Source: Rhizophagus clarus
Lineage: Eukaryota; Glomeromycota; Glomeromycetes; Glomerales; Glomeraceae
Assembly: GCA_015698045.1 (NCBI GenBank)
Contig: BLAL01000043.1
Location: forward strand, 1,550,001 to 1,614,000
DNA: 64,000 nucleotides
Direction of reading: 5' to 3'
Shown here: positions 1-11,030 of the stretch, piece after piece
Layout of the letters: every line of letters begins with the position of its first letter
How positions within the stretch are numbered: position 1 is the stretch's first letter
The notes under the pieces: generated by a model
Databases searched by the model: none
The model's input: the letters and a program-made list of their open reading frames with translations, nothing else
What the model was told of the DNA's origin: nothing
Translations under genes and position numbers: made by a program

Positions 1-220
1 CAATAATACAAAAAATATTTCAAATTTGCAATGACTCATAAAGTATATGTATCTATAATAATGATTACTATATATTTATTATTACCCATCTTGTACATAT
101 TATAATTATTGAGTCATCAAAGAAGAATCTTTCCATATAAGTCATAATAAAATGAATGTCTTATTTTCCTTTAATCATAAAAGTCAGAGTTATATGATAT
201 GTTATAAATAATTATAATTG

Positions 221-330
221 TGATATTTTGTATCATAGTAATTGACATGATATTACAGTTAATTTTTGATATATTGCATAGTAATTGACATAATATTACA
301 TATATTGTATTTGGCATATGTTATTACAGT
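221..330. repeat. imperfect short tandem repeat
   Basis: Two clear copies (221-259 and 267-300) share TGATAT-TTG-CATAGTAATTGACAT followed by a run ending in ATATTACA. A third, weaker copy follows at about 302-330. No function is visible. Confidence 0.55.
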
Positions 331-2621
331 AGTGTCACTATGTTACAATATTACATTTTAAGTTTCATAATTATTGTCAAAGAACTCATTAATAAGAAGG
401 TTTATTATTTTACAAGATGATGATTCAAATTATTCTCCTTGAAGATATACTAAAAGTTACATTGCATTTCACAATTTTTCAGATCTACTTATCATTACTA
501 ATGTTGCGGAAAATTAGTTGCTCATGAAATTCGAGAATATTCCAACCTGTATACGACGAATATCAATTAGGAGTTATAGGATATCAGGCCAATATTCGTA
601 TTTACTATATATCTTCTACCTGAAAGATTGTTACAATATTAAAAAAAAATCATGACAATAAATTTTATGTGATACGATAGTGATACAATTTACAAATTTT
701 GCTTAACCTTTCGGACATTAAAACAAACAATTAAATTGGAACAGCCGAACATGTCCCTTGCAATGAATAAGATCACGAGTTTGTAAACGGATAATTAAAA
801 TCTGAACGTCAATTCTTTGTATTCAAGATTACTTAGTTAAATTAAACATAAACACAAACTTTCACAATAAAATCCTTTGGAAATTCCTGAAAACAATCTA
901 TTAACATCAACACTTTCACAAATTTATGGAATTATTATTTTGAAGAAGAATTTATCAATTTAAAAGCACTTTTTATTGAAATTACTTTTAAAATGAGATG
1001 TGTTCAATCATTGGATGAAATTAGCTATTTTTCTAGTTTCTGTTAAATTTTTGTAAAATTTCTTAATTTAGGCTAACTCCGTTAATTCCGCAAATCGGCC
1101 GATATGTGTAATTTTAAAATTGGAACGAGTAAGATGAAAAAATATATGGCTGTAATTTCTTTAATTAAAAAATTTCGATTTAAAAACTTTATATAATAAA
1201 ATGAATTATATGTAAAATCGGAATGGCTAAATATTTTTTTAGACCACATGATACGGAAGGATTCATGAAATAGGGAGTATCTTAATGATCATGTTATTTA
1301 ATGGACTAATGAATTATACAATGGAATGGAAACTTATTGGGATAATCTCGGAGAAGATCAGGAATTGGATCTTATAAAATGGATGCGTAAGTTTACAAAT
1401 GTACTGGAGTAAAAAATAATGTCTACTCTAAGTTTTGAGAACTATATAAATCCTTATGTGCTAAAACTAATTTTTTTAATTTTAATTTACAATCAAGCAA
1501 GTACACATTCAAACCTTGTAGACATTTCCATCATTAATACACTTAGCAATTACCACCTTTCTTTTTTCATTGCATGGAGACTTTTCTGATCAACTGAAAG
1601 TTGCACGGCACTCAGGAATCATTTTGAGAATAGCTCAATTCATCATCGTTATACCTATTATTTTCTGGTTTTATACTGTCACCGCGTCCCAAAAATTCTC
1701 TTCTTTCAAGTACGTTGTAAAAAAATATAATGTGCACCATTTTGAAATTCAACTTTAGTTCCAGCATCAGAGATCTGGATGAAACAATATTTTCTCATAT
1801 ATTCTGGCATTGAAGAGGGCCAACTGAAGTTATTGCCCGTACAAGCTATAAATAGATCAGGAAAATAAATATCAAGGCATTACTATATGTATTATTGCCA
1901 CTTGTTATTCAAGAGATAAAAACTATTTATTACCAATGAACATTTGCACTTGGCCAGGCTTTTTTCATGCTTAAAGAGAGTTTGATGATACGAACTGGTT
2001 GTAAAGATCCCATTATTCAAATAAAATATAAAGTCTAAGAAACGTTAATTAATATTAGTATAAATGTTTTGACAAAATATGTGTTTATTATATTTATTCG
2101 GAAAAGATTTATAGTCAGCACGGGAGTCAAACGAGAATAAACACAATAATTGTGCAAATTATAAAAAAAGCAGATAATACAAAAGGAAATACTAGAGAAA
2201 CAAGAAAACTTAAGAAAAAGTTCAATAAAAGATTTTGTCTTTATTGTCTTGTTTTAGTGTTTTTAGAAACAGTAGAACCAACGGAATAGACATGACGAAT
2301 TTGGTATATACCTGATAAGGTAATCTATATACTTTGTTGATTCTAATAATTTGACGAACGAACTTCTTCATATAAATCGATTGTCGCAACAGATTAATGA
2401 AAAATTAAATGATGATTTGATTGTTTTAAATAAATACGTAGTAAAATCTGATTCGAGGATCACAATCACAACCTTTATAGGGAAATGTATATTTCAATGA
2501 AAAAAATTGAAACCAATCATACATTGACCTACTAAAGGTCCAGCCATATTATTGATTAAATAAAGTATAAATTATAATACATGTTTTTTATTTACTTCTT
2601 ATTATCCGGGAATCTAACTAA

Positions 2622-2644
2622 TTTTTTTTTTTAAAAAAAAAAAA
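2622..2644. repeat. T-tract/A-tract palindrome
   Basis: Eleven T are followed directly by twelve A. The symmetry extends into the flanks (CTAACT on the left, AGTTAG on the right), so the sequence could form a long hairpin. The same kind of palindrome recurs at several other places in the window. Confidence 0.7.
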
Positions 2645-2957
2645 GTTAGTAAAATGTCCTTAAAAAAAACCAATCCTTCACTAATACTTTTTTTAACTCC
2701 AAGAACATTTCATGACGGTTCTTTTTCTTTATTTTTTGTAGGATAAGCTTGTAGAGCATACGCTTGACAGTTATGCACATAAAATTACGCAACAGTCATG
2801 TGACAAATAAAATAAAAATGATTGGGTGTTATTATCGGCTAAACATGCAATTGATCAACACAAAACAAATTTTGTACGACAAATTATCGGATATTACTCC
2901 GAAAAATTAACCTTATTTTTTCAAGGCACTCTGATTTCTTTTTTCTTTAATTACAAT

Positions 2958-4625
2958 ATGACATGTTCAAAAATATTTTCAGGAGATTTACCTGAATTAA
3001 CAAACGAAATTATAAAATATTTTATAAACGATAATAAAACATTACATTCATTAATTTTAGTCAATAGACTATGTTGCCGTTTAGCAATCCCATTGTTATG
3101 GGAAAATCCATTTTCAGCAGGAAATAATGGATTTATTAATATTTATTTAAATAATTTAAATGAAAATGATAAAACCAAACTAAACGATTATGGAATAAAT
3201 AAAAATTTATTTCCTTCAAATACTTTATTCAAATATCCTAGTTTTATTAAACGATTAAATTTATGGAATATCATTGCGTCTATTCTAAAATGGATTACAA
3301 CTGTTAGAATTTTGTCAGTTAGAGAATCAGGAGAACAATCCGCTATTTATTCTATACAAAATACAAATTTATCATCACCTTCACATCCTGAACATGGTCC
3401 TTTAATATTAATTTATGAATCAATATTCAAAATATTTATTGAAAATGAAGCAATTTTAAATATTTTTGAAGTTTCAATCTTTTCAAATGATGATTGTTAT
3501 TATTTTAATATTGCTTTTAAATTAATTTTACAAAATCAAATTTTTATTAATAATATTAAAAATTTAGATCTTACAATTTATACAACATTTTCAAATGTAA
3601 CAATGATTATTCCTTATTTAAAATCAATTAATTCAATTTCATCCCTTAATTATCATTTTTCTGATTATAATGATTTGAGTAAAAGTCTTTTACCACAAAT
3701 AATTAATTCACAACAAAATCTTAAAAAAATTGTTTTTAGTTCATGTCATAATCCTTTGAATCAATTATTATTTGAATCATTAAAAAATTTTAATTGTTCA
3801 AATACTTTAAAAACTATTATCTTTTATAAGATTAATTTTAGTAATATTTTTATTTTTAATGAAGTATTTAAACAATTAAATGCTTTAGAATCTATTCATA
3901 TTATTGAATGTGGTTCTTTAAATTCTTTTATTCATCAAATCATTAATATTGTTAAACCTTTTAAATTAAAATCTTTATTTATAAAGGAAATTTTACAAAT
4001 TGAATTATTAAAATTATTATTACAAAAATCTGGTAATTATATTGAAAATATTGGTTTTGGTTCATTAATAAGCAATATATCTAAACAACAATCACTTGAA
4101 TTAATTTTAAGATATTGTGTAAAAATTAATTTTTTTGATATTATTGGATTTGATAATCAAAATATTTATTTAGTATTCAATTTAATTGAAAATATTGGTC
4201 ATAATCTTAATTACCTTTCATTTGATTATATAAATAAATCAATTGGTACTGAAACTAGTTCAATTATATTACAAAGTTTAGGTCAAATCCTTCCATCTAA
4301 ATTAGAATATTTGAATCTAACTCTTATGATCAAATATGCTAATGATTTTGAAATATTTTTAAAGAATTCCCAAAATACTTTTATTAATAGGTTGTGTATT
4401 AAAAATGAAATGTTAGAAAGTGATGATATTTTACCTTATATAAAGGAATATATTATGAAAAAGAGAAGAGTTAGACATTTGGCAGTTAAGGATCTTTCCC
4501 ATAAATCCAATGATTTATTTAATTTAAAAGATGAATTTAAATTATATAATATTGAAGTTCAATATTATTATATATTATCTATTAGGCTTCATTATTATAA
4601 TTACTTTATAAAAGAGATGTATTAG
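2958..4625 (+). CDS. F-box protein with leucine-rich C-terminal region (paralogue 1)
   Basis: Single-exon gene for 555 residues. The N-terminus (about residues 8-50) has the F-box-like pattern LPELTNEIIKYF, then a segment with LHSLILVNRLCCRLAIPLLW and NPF. The rest is Leu/Ile/Asn-rich and looks like degenerate leucine-rich repeats. The family is expected to bring substrates to SCF ubiquitin ligases through Skp1; the substrate is unknown. I start at the ATG at 2958, because it matches the starts of the paralogues at 15905 and 22109 and follows a shared CTTTAA..TTACAAT leader. The frame stays open for 44 further codons upstream but has only a GTG as possible start. It ends in a tail like that of paralogue 2 (KEMY). 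Coding is very AT-rich, like the other F-box genes here. The family assignment is firm; the function is inferred. Confidence 0.85.
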   Translation: MTCSKIFSGDLPELTNEIIKYFINDNKTLHSLILVNRLCCRLAIPLLWENPFSAGNNGFINIYLNNLNENDKTKLNDYGINKNLFPSNTLFKYPSFIKRLNLWNIIASILKWITTVRILSVRESGEQSAIYSIQNTNLSSPSHPEHGPLILIYESIFKIFIENEAILNIFEVSIFSNDDCYYFNIAFKLILQNQIFINNIKNLDLTIYTTFSNVTMIIPYLKSINSISSLNYHFSDYNDLSKSLLPQIINSQQNLKKIVFSSCHNPLNQLLFESLKNFNCSNTLKTIIFYKINFSNIFIFNEVFKQLNALESIHIIECGSLNSFIHQIINIVKPFKLKSLFIKEILQIELLKLLLQKSGNYIENIGFGSLISNISKQQSLELILRYCVKINFFDIIGFDNQNIYLVFNLIENIGHNLNYLSFDYINKSIGTETSSIILQSLGQILPSKLEYLNLTLMIKYANDFEIFLKNSQNTFINRLCIKNEMLESDDILPYIKEYIMKKRRVRHLAVKDLSHKSNDLFNLKDEFKLYNIEVQYYYILSIRLHYYNYFIKEMY

Positions 4626-5208
4626 TTTCATTTTCAAAAATCCTCATTTGTAAAAAATATATTTTCCAATATATTTATACATTATTTTTATATATTATGG
4701 GATTCAATAAAATATTAATATCATTATCTAAATTATTATTATTATTAAGGTTGAATTTTATCATACAACAACCTCGTTTATAATTAATAATCCCGTAAAA
4801 ATTTGATTTGCTGTTATTGTAATAAAAGTGTAATTAAAGTTCGTAAAGTATGGGCGTCAGGAGTTGTGCGAAGGTATAAGTTGCGAGTGTAAGTATGGCG
4901 TTGTCTATAATGAACTTTTTTTCTCGACCCAAAATCGCACTTTACATTAACAATCAACAAACACAATCACGATGTCGCGATAATAGTGAATCATTATAAA
5001 AAGCCATTATGCTATAATGTGTAAACCATATTCATTTTTCGGTCCAGTTACTATTACTTTCCCATGTATATTTTGACGCGTAACGCGACTTTAGTTACTA
5101 CACCGATCAAGAAGAGTCTATTTTGCCCTCAAACTTTCTCAAGTACTTCTTTTAAAAACTACTACCTCTAAAAAATACTTTTTATTACTTTGTAGAATTA
5201 TCTCCAAA
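4626..5208. other. intergenic, nothing recognised
   Basis: AT-rich spacer between the first F-box gene and the Crinkler relic. I see no gene, RNA gene or inverted-repeat element in it. Confidence 0.5.
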
Positions 5209-6526
5209 ATGGTATTAGTCTCATTAAATTGTATATTCCTAGGAAAGTCTTCTTATAAGGACACTTTTATGGTTGAAATTTGTGTGATAAAAACGATATC
5301 AATGGAAAAGAAATCACCTTGAAACAGTCAAATTTCACACCTTAAGTATCTTATTTTGAATAAGAAAAAACAAGCTAGGAGAAATTGGAATTGATGATAT
5401 GATCCTTTGAAAGGTTAACATTGCTTTCACCGATATAGACAAGCTTGACGGTGCTACCGGAGAACAAGTTAAAAATAAATTTAAGGCAAGGAGTTGAAAC
5501 AACTTTAAGCTAGATTTTAAGAACTGGAGATGACAATAACATCCACATCATCGTGAAACCGCTCGTTACAACTGGTAAGTGTCTTCCCAACATTTTAACT
5601 CTCGAACAAGAAATTTGCAGTAAAATATCGAATACAGTATGACTCATTACAACCATTAGAGCTTGGGAAAAAAAGAGGTGCACTGAAATAGAAAGTAAGA
5701 AATGTGTTTTTTCTATACATAACTATATATTTCATTTTATCATTCTTACAAATGTTTCTCTACAGGTACGAGTGGAAAGAGAAGAAAATGGATGGTTAAT
5801 AGTACCATTACGAATGAAGCGCGTAATTCAGTATACTTTGTTGACCCAATGGAAACGAGTGGACCATTTTATGATATGATTCAGAGAGAAGAATTTGTAG
5901 CTTTATACAGCGCACGGATCTACACAGGTGGATCAAGCTAAGATTGACTTGGAAAGAAAAGGCAATGTTTGCATTTAATAAGTTTTATTTAATAGATTGC
6001 ATTCAGTATAACCGTTGCTTACATTTTTTTTTTTTCTTCCTCAGAACAGCATATCTTTTGAAGGAGTTAATGAAAACAATAAACACATTCTGGTCCTCAA
6101 TAGGCACTGCACTTGCCATTGATGCTCCAAATTACTTTAGCTTAAATGAAGTCAAATCTGCCGATGATTTCATGTACAAGTTTCGGAAAAGTAATTAGGA
6201 ATCTGATGTTGTTCTCTTCATTGACGAGTATGATAAATTATTTGAAGCAGATGATGACGTTAGATCCTCATTCTTTAGAGCAATTCATAGCATTAAAAAT
6301 CAAAAAGAAACTATGCACTCTGGTCTTCTGTAGCCATAGGTCCCCTAAGTATTTTATTTCTGAAATCAGACAAAATAAATACCTCATCATTCAACGTCAA
6401 GGACCATTTAGAAACCCAAATTTCACTCTGGCACAAGTGGAGTTATTATATAAAGACTTGCGGACGACACCAAATTTACCATTGTTCCTTGCGGGTTACG
6501 AAATTTTGTTTACCTCGAGAAAATAA
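5209..6526 (+). pseudogene. broken Crinkler (CRN)-type gene with NTPase domain
   Basis: From the ATG at 5209 the frame gives a Crinkler-like head (LNCIFLGKSS, then F-V-E-I). Later comes an IHIIV segment near 5545, followed by TTG and a good intron (GTAAGT at 5575, TACAG ending at 5765). After it come VYFVDP, GPFY and EEFVALY, then FWSSIGTALAI, a Walker-B-like VVLFIDEYDKL at about 6205-6240, and FRNPNFTLAQVE near 6410. These match the order I know from Rhizophagus CRN proteins. The pieces lie in different frames with stops between them, for example TAG at 6196-6198. The P-loop region around 5920-5940 is degenerate. Crinklers are secreted or intracellular effector-like proteins in glomeromycetes and oomycetes. 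This copy cannot make a complete product. Family recognition is from memory, without a search. Confidence 0.65.
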
Positions 6527-6789
6527 TTTTTTTCATTGATATATATGTCGCACAGCCTCGGTGCTGTGCATATCATCAACATTAATCGTGATAACACCTG
6601 ATTACCATTATTAATGCAAGAACTTACGACAACCTCATAAACAACCAGGTTGCAATATCAAAACTGTCATAGCAGAATTTGTTATTAATTTATACAATTG
6701 TTTTGTTATTGCCTAAATAATCATGGTATAAATACGTCATCAACTATATTTCATGTTTATGTCCTAATTCCTAAATATATTCCTTAAAT

Positions 6790-7530
6790 TCCAATGAAGG
6801 ACCTAATTTTAGCCCACATTCCCTAAGATCACACTTAGTTAACTTCAAAAAAGAGCATCCAGTGATTTCTTCTTCTTTGATTTTCATAAAAAAGCCATCA
6901 TCAAGCTTTAAGTTTACTTAAATTCTTATTATTTCTTAGAAATTCTACAAGTCTTTCTGTTCCAAATTCCTTAAAATTTTTCATTGAAATGGAAGGTTCT
7001 GAAGTAGTAGGTTCATTCAAAATGGTGGAAGAACCAATTGTTGATGTAGTAGGTTCATTTAAAATAGTGGAAGAATCAATTGTTGAAATAGTAGATTTAT
7101 CCGAAATTTTATATACAACTGAGTTTCCAAACCCAGTCTGTTTTGATGCCTGAAAGCTAATTAAATGACCATTGTCAAAATATTCTTTTTCTCAGACTAA
7201 GTTGAAGAAAATTCTGGCATCATTCTTGTTTTCTAGATGAATATGGCCAAAGCTAAAAAAAAATTGATCATTAGTGTGATATTAGGCTACAGAATTGGTT
7301 GATTAATTATGACCAATAAATGATCTATTAAGGAACTCCAACAAATGAAAAAAATGCTTACTCCTTATTTTGTGATTTTAAAATGTGAAACTTTCCAACA
7401 TCACTAACTGCTGCCTTATTTATGTCCATGATGCATTCAGTTAATTGTTTTTTGTTAATTCCATACAGATTCCCTCTGATAAATACTGAATGTTCAGGAG
7501 GGCAACATAATTTTCGTTTCTGACTGAAAA
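6790..7530 (-). pseudogene. broken RRM plus SAM-domain gene
   Basis: On the minus strand an exon begins after a TTTTCAG at about 7526 and reads CCPPEHSVFIRGNLYG, like RRM strand 1. It ends at a GTAAGC donor near 7357. After a TTTTTTTTAG acceptor near 7257 comes FGHIHLENKNDARIFF, which resembles an RNP1 region, then ISFQASKQTGFGNSVVY. A stretch with ILNEPTTS repeated twice (7009-7085) leads to a SAM-like start, MKNFKEFGTERLVEFLRNN, from 6984. A TGA at 7192-7194 interrupts the RRM part and a stop or frameshift lies inside the SAM part. The first exon and the end are missing. An RRM suggests RNA binding and a SAM domain suggests oligomerisation; both are inferred from pattern. The alternative is a gene with unannotated exons, but the stops argue for decay. 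Confidence 0.5.
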
Positions 7531-7625
7531 GCAAATGTAAGGTAAGCACGTGTAAAAAATACAAACACTTAGTAAAAAATAAAATAGATTGTGAAAGTGT
7601 AGAAGCATAACATTAAAAAAATATA

Positions 7626-7755
7626 TAAAGATAGCGCAGCATAATGTAGCGTAAGGTTAGGTCGTGTAAGGTAAGGTAGCATAAGGCAGGGTAGTGTGAG
7701 GTAGGGTAGCATAAGGTAGCGTAAGGTGAAGTAGCGTAAGGTAACGTAGCGTAGA
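7626..7755. repeat. minisatellite, about 10-bp GTAGCGTAAG-type unit
   Basis: About a dozen degenerate units of GTAGCGTAAG / GTAGCATAAG follow each other. The run is purine-rich on this strand and richer in G than its surroundings. No gene overlaps it. Confidence 0.75.
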
Positions 7756-8575
7756 AATATGTTATTGCTTTTATGATGAAGAAAGATACATAACAGATTC
7801 CTCTTCCAGAATCTGTAGACCTTTATTACCTACACTTTCTCAATTGTTTTATACTTACACATATTAAATCGCAAACTAACTCAAATCAAAAACAACTTCA
7901 CAATAAGAACAGATTTAGAAAGAACAGATTTATTTATTTGTTTATTAAGTGCGGTGGAGTATAATAAGAAAGAACAAGTTTTTTTTATTGTTAATCAGAA
8001 GTTATAGTGGCAATACAATTAATAAAAGTCAAAGACTAAAGTAAACGGAAACAGTCAACTAAATACCCATAAGCTTAATCGCATAACTACGTCATGACTA
8101 TGTAACTACGTATATAGATAACAAGTATTAATCTACTTTTTCACTATCATATTTACAATTACGCAAACAATAAGCTTCTGTGATCAACAAAACCATCTTT
8201 GTCAAATGACCATGCAAATAATATACACTAATTCTTAGATTGTTTAACAAATTAAGAAAAAGAAGTTTTACTAAAAGCGAAATTCACAGAGAACAAACAA
8301 CTTGTAACTGATAAATAGAAATTGGCCTTCAAAGCCCTGTCTGTGATAAATGGCATCTTTGCTAATGATGAGCTATTATTATACATGATAATTCCTTTTA
8401 TAATACATTTTTCCATCCTCTTCCTATTACTATCTGGAGCATCATCAACTTCAACCCTATCCTTCAACAGACCAATGATAACACAACCTTTTTAACACCT
8501 CGACAAAGTTCCATATCATCATCCAATATATCCTCAGGAAGGGCGATGTGATAATCAGCTTTTGTGCAATAAATC

Positions 8576-9500
8576 AGGACCCCGGAAACTCTATATAGAG
8601 GTTGCCGTTAAAATGGGTAAATTTATTATGTAAAATCCATGTTAAGTCGGGTAATGTTATTATAAAAAAATTTTAGGTTAATTCTTAAATCGGGTAAAAA
8701 TAAAATTGTTGTTTTATAAAATAGGTAAAAGTCCTATAATCACTTTCGAGGTTATTACTATAATGGGTAACAAGCATATTCAATTTTATAGGGGTAATAT
8801 ATATACCTTTTGTAAAAATCATGATAAATCAGTTTTCTTTTTCTATTTTTTTTTCTTTTCAAAAGATGCAAGCCGAAAGTCCTAGTGTTTGGATCCGTAG
8901 TGGTTTTATCCAGTTTTTATCCAGGATCCGTTTTGGTTAATTCAGGCTGGAACTACCAGAATTGCCAATTTTTTGATTCATAATATAATAAATATTCTGA
9001 CCGAAATTATAGTCAATTCAGAGCTGACATTTATGATTTTTTTTTCGGCAATAATCTCATTTAAATTATTTAAGGTTTTATCCGGATCCAAACACTAGAA
9101 AGTCCTATAAATTATCCTCCAAAACAAGTGATTTATCACTTTGATAATAATAATCTGGATATAATTTGCACTAATTCAACGGTTGTTAATCTAATTGGTC
9201 GTTTATGTTTAATAGGAAATTCTTGGGAAATTTTTGATTTCTTTTCATAAAAACATATAATTAATATTTTAGTATCAATTCTTAATGATAAATTGTATAA
9301 TATTCTGCATTTTATTAATAAACTGCTTATATAAGAACATAATAGGTTATTTTTATTTTGGGTAAAATACATTAGGAAATATTTAAGGTTATTTCTAAGT
9401 TGGGTAATGTTACTAGTAAATTTTTGACTTAAACTGGGTAAAGTTAATAGTAAATTTCCCAAAATTTAGACCAACCTTTATATAGAGTTTCCGGGGTCCT
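8576..9500. mobile_element. non-autonomous DNA transposon, 8-bp target duplication
   Basis: Terminal inverted repeats of about 29 bp begin AGGACCCCGGAAACTC at 8576 and end with the complement GAGTTTCCGGGGTCCT at 9500, with one mismatch in the outer 29. The element is flanked by perfect AATAAATC duplications at 8568-8575 and 9501-9508. The interior has many GGGTAA-containing short units and one 108-codon minus-strand frame that I do not recognise. An 8-bp duplication fits hAT-like or similar superfamilies, but the ends do not match the usual hAT start, so I leave the superfamily open. It lies inside a nuclease pseudogene exon and carries a second element. Confidence 0.85.
8883..9097. mobile_element. 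hAT-type MITE nested in a larger element
   Basis: A 215-bp element has perfect 15-bp terminal inverted repeats (TAGTGTTTGGATCCG) and a perfect 8-bp duplication GAAAGTCC at 8875-8882 and 9098-9105. The ends fit the hAT consensus YARNG, and the duplication length fits hAT. It has no coding capacity, so it would need a transposase from elsewhere. Confidence 0.88.
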
Positions 9501-10139
9501 AATAAATCCTTTCTGGCGTACACATTATGAAGTACCAATCTATGGCTAAAATAGACAAGAGTTAGCAACGTCTTCCATTCCCGATAAAGTCAAAGGACAA
9601 AAAAATCTTACCTGATATGACGATCCCATAGAAGTAATCAAAATCATCTTCAAACGCTTCAAACGCCTTTCGCTTTCTCTTATTCGTGTGGTAGACTAAG
9701 CTTTTGAGTTGTGTTACGTTCTGCATAATATCTAAACCTCCTGATTCGGTGATGCAAATAAGTTCCTCATTTAATATTTTTTTGATAGCGTAATCGACTC
9801 ATCCTGTGCTTCTTTGACAACAACTTCGAACTGTGGTTCTAGAGAGATTCTCCCGGAGGTCGTTAAGGATATTTACGAACGGACAGTTCTAAAACTAAGA
9901 CAATTATTAATTATGTGCAAATTCAATTAAGCATAACTCAAAAATCTTTACAATTCTTAGCAAATTAATCTCAGGTGTATTATTAGTTTATTTATATTAT
10001 GTTAAATGAAATATATAAATTTTTTTAAATCGTTAAAATAATAATAAAATTATTACTTTTTTTTATTTAAAAAAAATTATCTAAAAAAAAAAATAAAGGT
10101 ACAGGCGGGTATGTGAAGCTGGCCGGAAAATATGAAATC

Positions 10140-11030
10140 AATACTAAAATTTGTTTTTCTGTTATTTGACAGGCATGCTGGCCTCGTCTGCCTTTGTGGC
10201 AAGGCTAACAGTTCTCACCTAGAAAAGGAACTTGACGAAAGAAGATTTCTTAATTTCGTACTCTGGTCAAACTTTGTTGCCAGTTTAACAACTGATAGAT
10301 AGTATGATTGTGTATAACACATTAAAATGTATGATTGACAATCTTAGGCTTGATATTGCTAAGGAAGCTTTGGACCTTCTCCGATCTGTATTTTTAGCAT
10401 TTTTTGATTTTTATACATTCATGAACTGAAGAAAGAAGGCAAGCAGATTTCTCAACTGTCGAGGGAGTGCTCGTGAAGAATAGTGAGGACAAGTTCAGTT
10501 ACAGAATGTCATCTATTTTCGTTGATGAATTGATTTGGCAATAAGTTATTCCTGTACTAATATACAAGTCCACCCGAAAAAGGTGGCCATCTGTTGTTTT
10601 GACAAAGAAATAATTTCTAGAGCAAACCGCAAGAAATGTATTTATGAAAGGTCAAAAAAATTATCATGTCCCTCGTGAAAGCGTATACGACACTGAGTTG
10701 AACAGGATACTTGTTAACTGGATTGTCAAGTTGAGGCCATCGGTCAGTGGCACATGATAGAAAATCGTGCTGGTGAAAAGACAAACGTTATTACAGCGAT
10801 ATAGTAATTAAAAATTTGCCTCAAACAATCATTCTTGAATTATTAGCAACTTCAACAAAATCAATCCTCAACGAACACTTTTCAAATATGCTGATAATCT
10901 GTCTGCAAGCTAAATATGAATAGTCCATTTTACATGTGTGGATAATGCATCCCTGAAGCCTCATTATCCGCCTAATAATAAAGAATTTAAAAGACTGTAC
11001 ATTGTACACTTTTTGCATAATGCTATTACT
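10140..11030 (+). pseudogene. broken Crinkler-type PD-(D/E)XK nuclease gene
   Basis: A long plus-strand frame starting near 10450 reads VEGVLVKNSEDKFSYRMSS and FVDELIWQ, then an in-frame TAA (10542-10544). It continues through RKRWPSVVLTKK to a second TAA (10611-10613), then NYHVPRESVYDTEL and RILVNWIV, where a TGA follows a frame slip. The next frame gives IGQWHMIE, then IILELLATSTKSILNEHF, and a further frame gives IVHFTCVDNASLKPHYPP. LELLAT..L.EHF with a later IVHFTC is the pattern I know from the nuclease part of Rhizophagus CRN proteins. Farther upstream (10340-10400) KEALDLLRSVF is recognisable. At least two stops and several frameshifts make this a pseudogene. It may once have belonged to the same gene as the relic at 5209-6526, but their order and the minus-strand relics between them make this uncertain. 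Confidence 0.65.

Larger units (their letters stand above)
1..2957. other. AT-rich intergenic region without a supported gene
   Basis: I see no convincing gene here. The longest open frames are about 60 codons and lack family signatures. Around 1240-1390 a short plus-strand stretch reads like protein (YWDNLGEDQELDLIKWM) but is surrounded by stops, so it may be a relic exon. An imperfect tandem repeat lies at 221-330 and a T-tract/A-tract palindrome at 2622-2644. The T-rich stretch just before 2958 is the leader of the first F-box gene. Confidence 0.6.
8380..9870 (-). pseudogene. broken PD-(D/E)XK-like nuclease gene (SAM-nuclease family), split by a transposon
   Basis: Read on the minus strand, LEPQFEVVVKEAQ (about 9860-9820) leads in another frame to VDYAIKKILNEELICITE, then QNVTQLKSLV, NKRKRKAFEAF and FDYFYGIV. 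An intron follows (GTAAGA near 9613 to TTTTAG near 9547), then DWYFIMCTPER. The 925-bp element at 8576-9500 is inserted here. With one copy of its 8-bp target duplication removed, the codons on the two sides join in frame. Beyond it come YHIALPEDILDDDME, GVKKVVLSLV, a frameshift, and KDRVEVDDAPDSNRKRME. This order matches the C-terminal part of the Rhizophagus SAM/nuclease proteins I remember. Besides the insertion there are at least two frame breaks, so the gene was probably dying before or soon after the insertion. Confidence 0.65.

Noticed and set aside
2826-2957. N-terminal extension of the first F-box gene by 44 codons
   Set aside because: It would need a GTG start, and the paralogues start at the downstream ATG.
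8600-9450. GGGTAA units as telomere-like repeats
   Set aside because: They are irregularly spaced and embedded in varied sequence inside a transposon, not tandem arrays.
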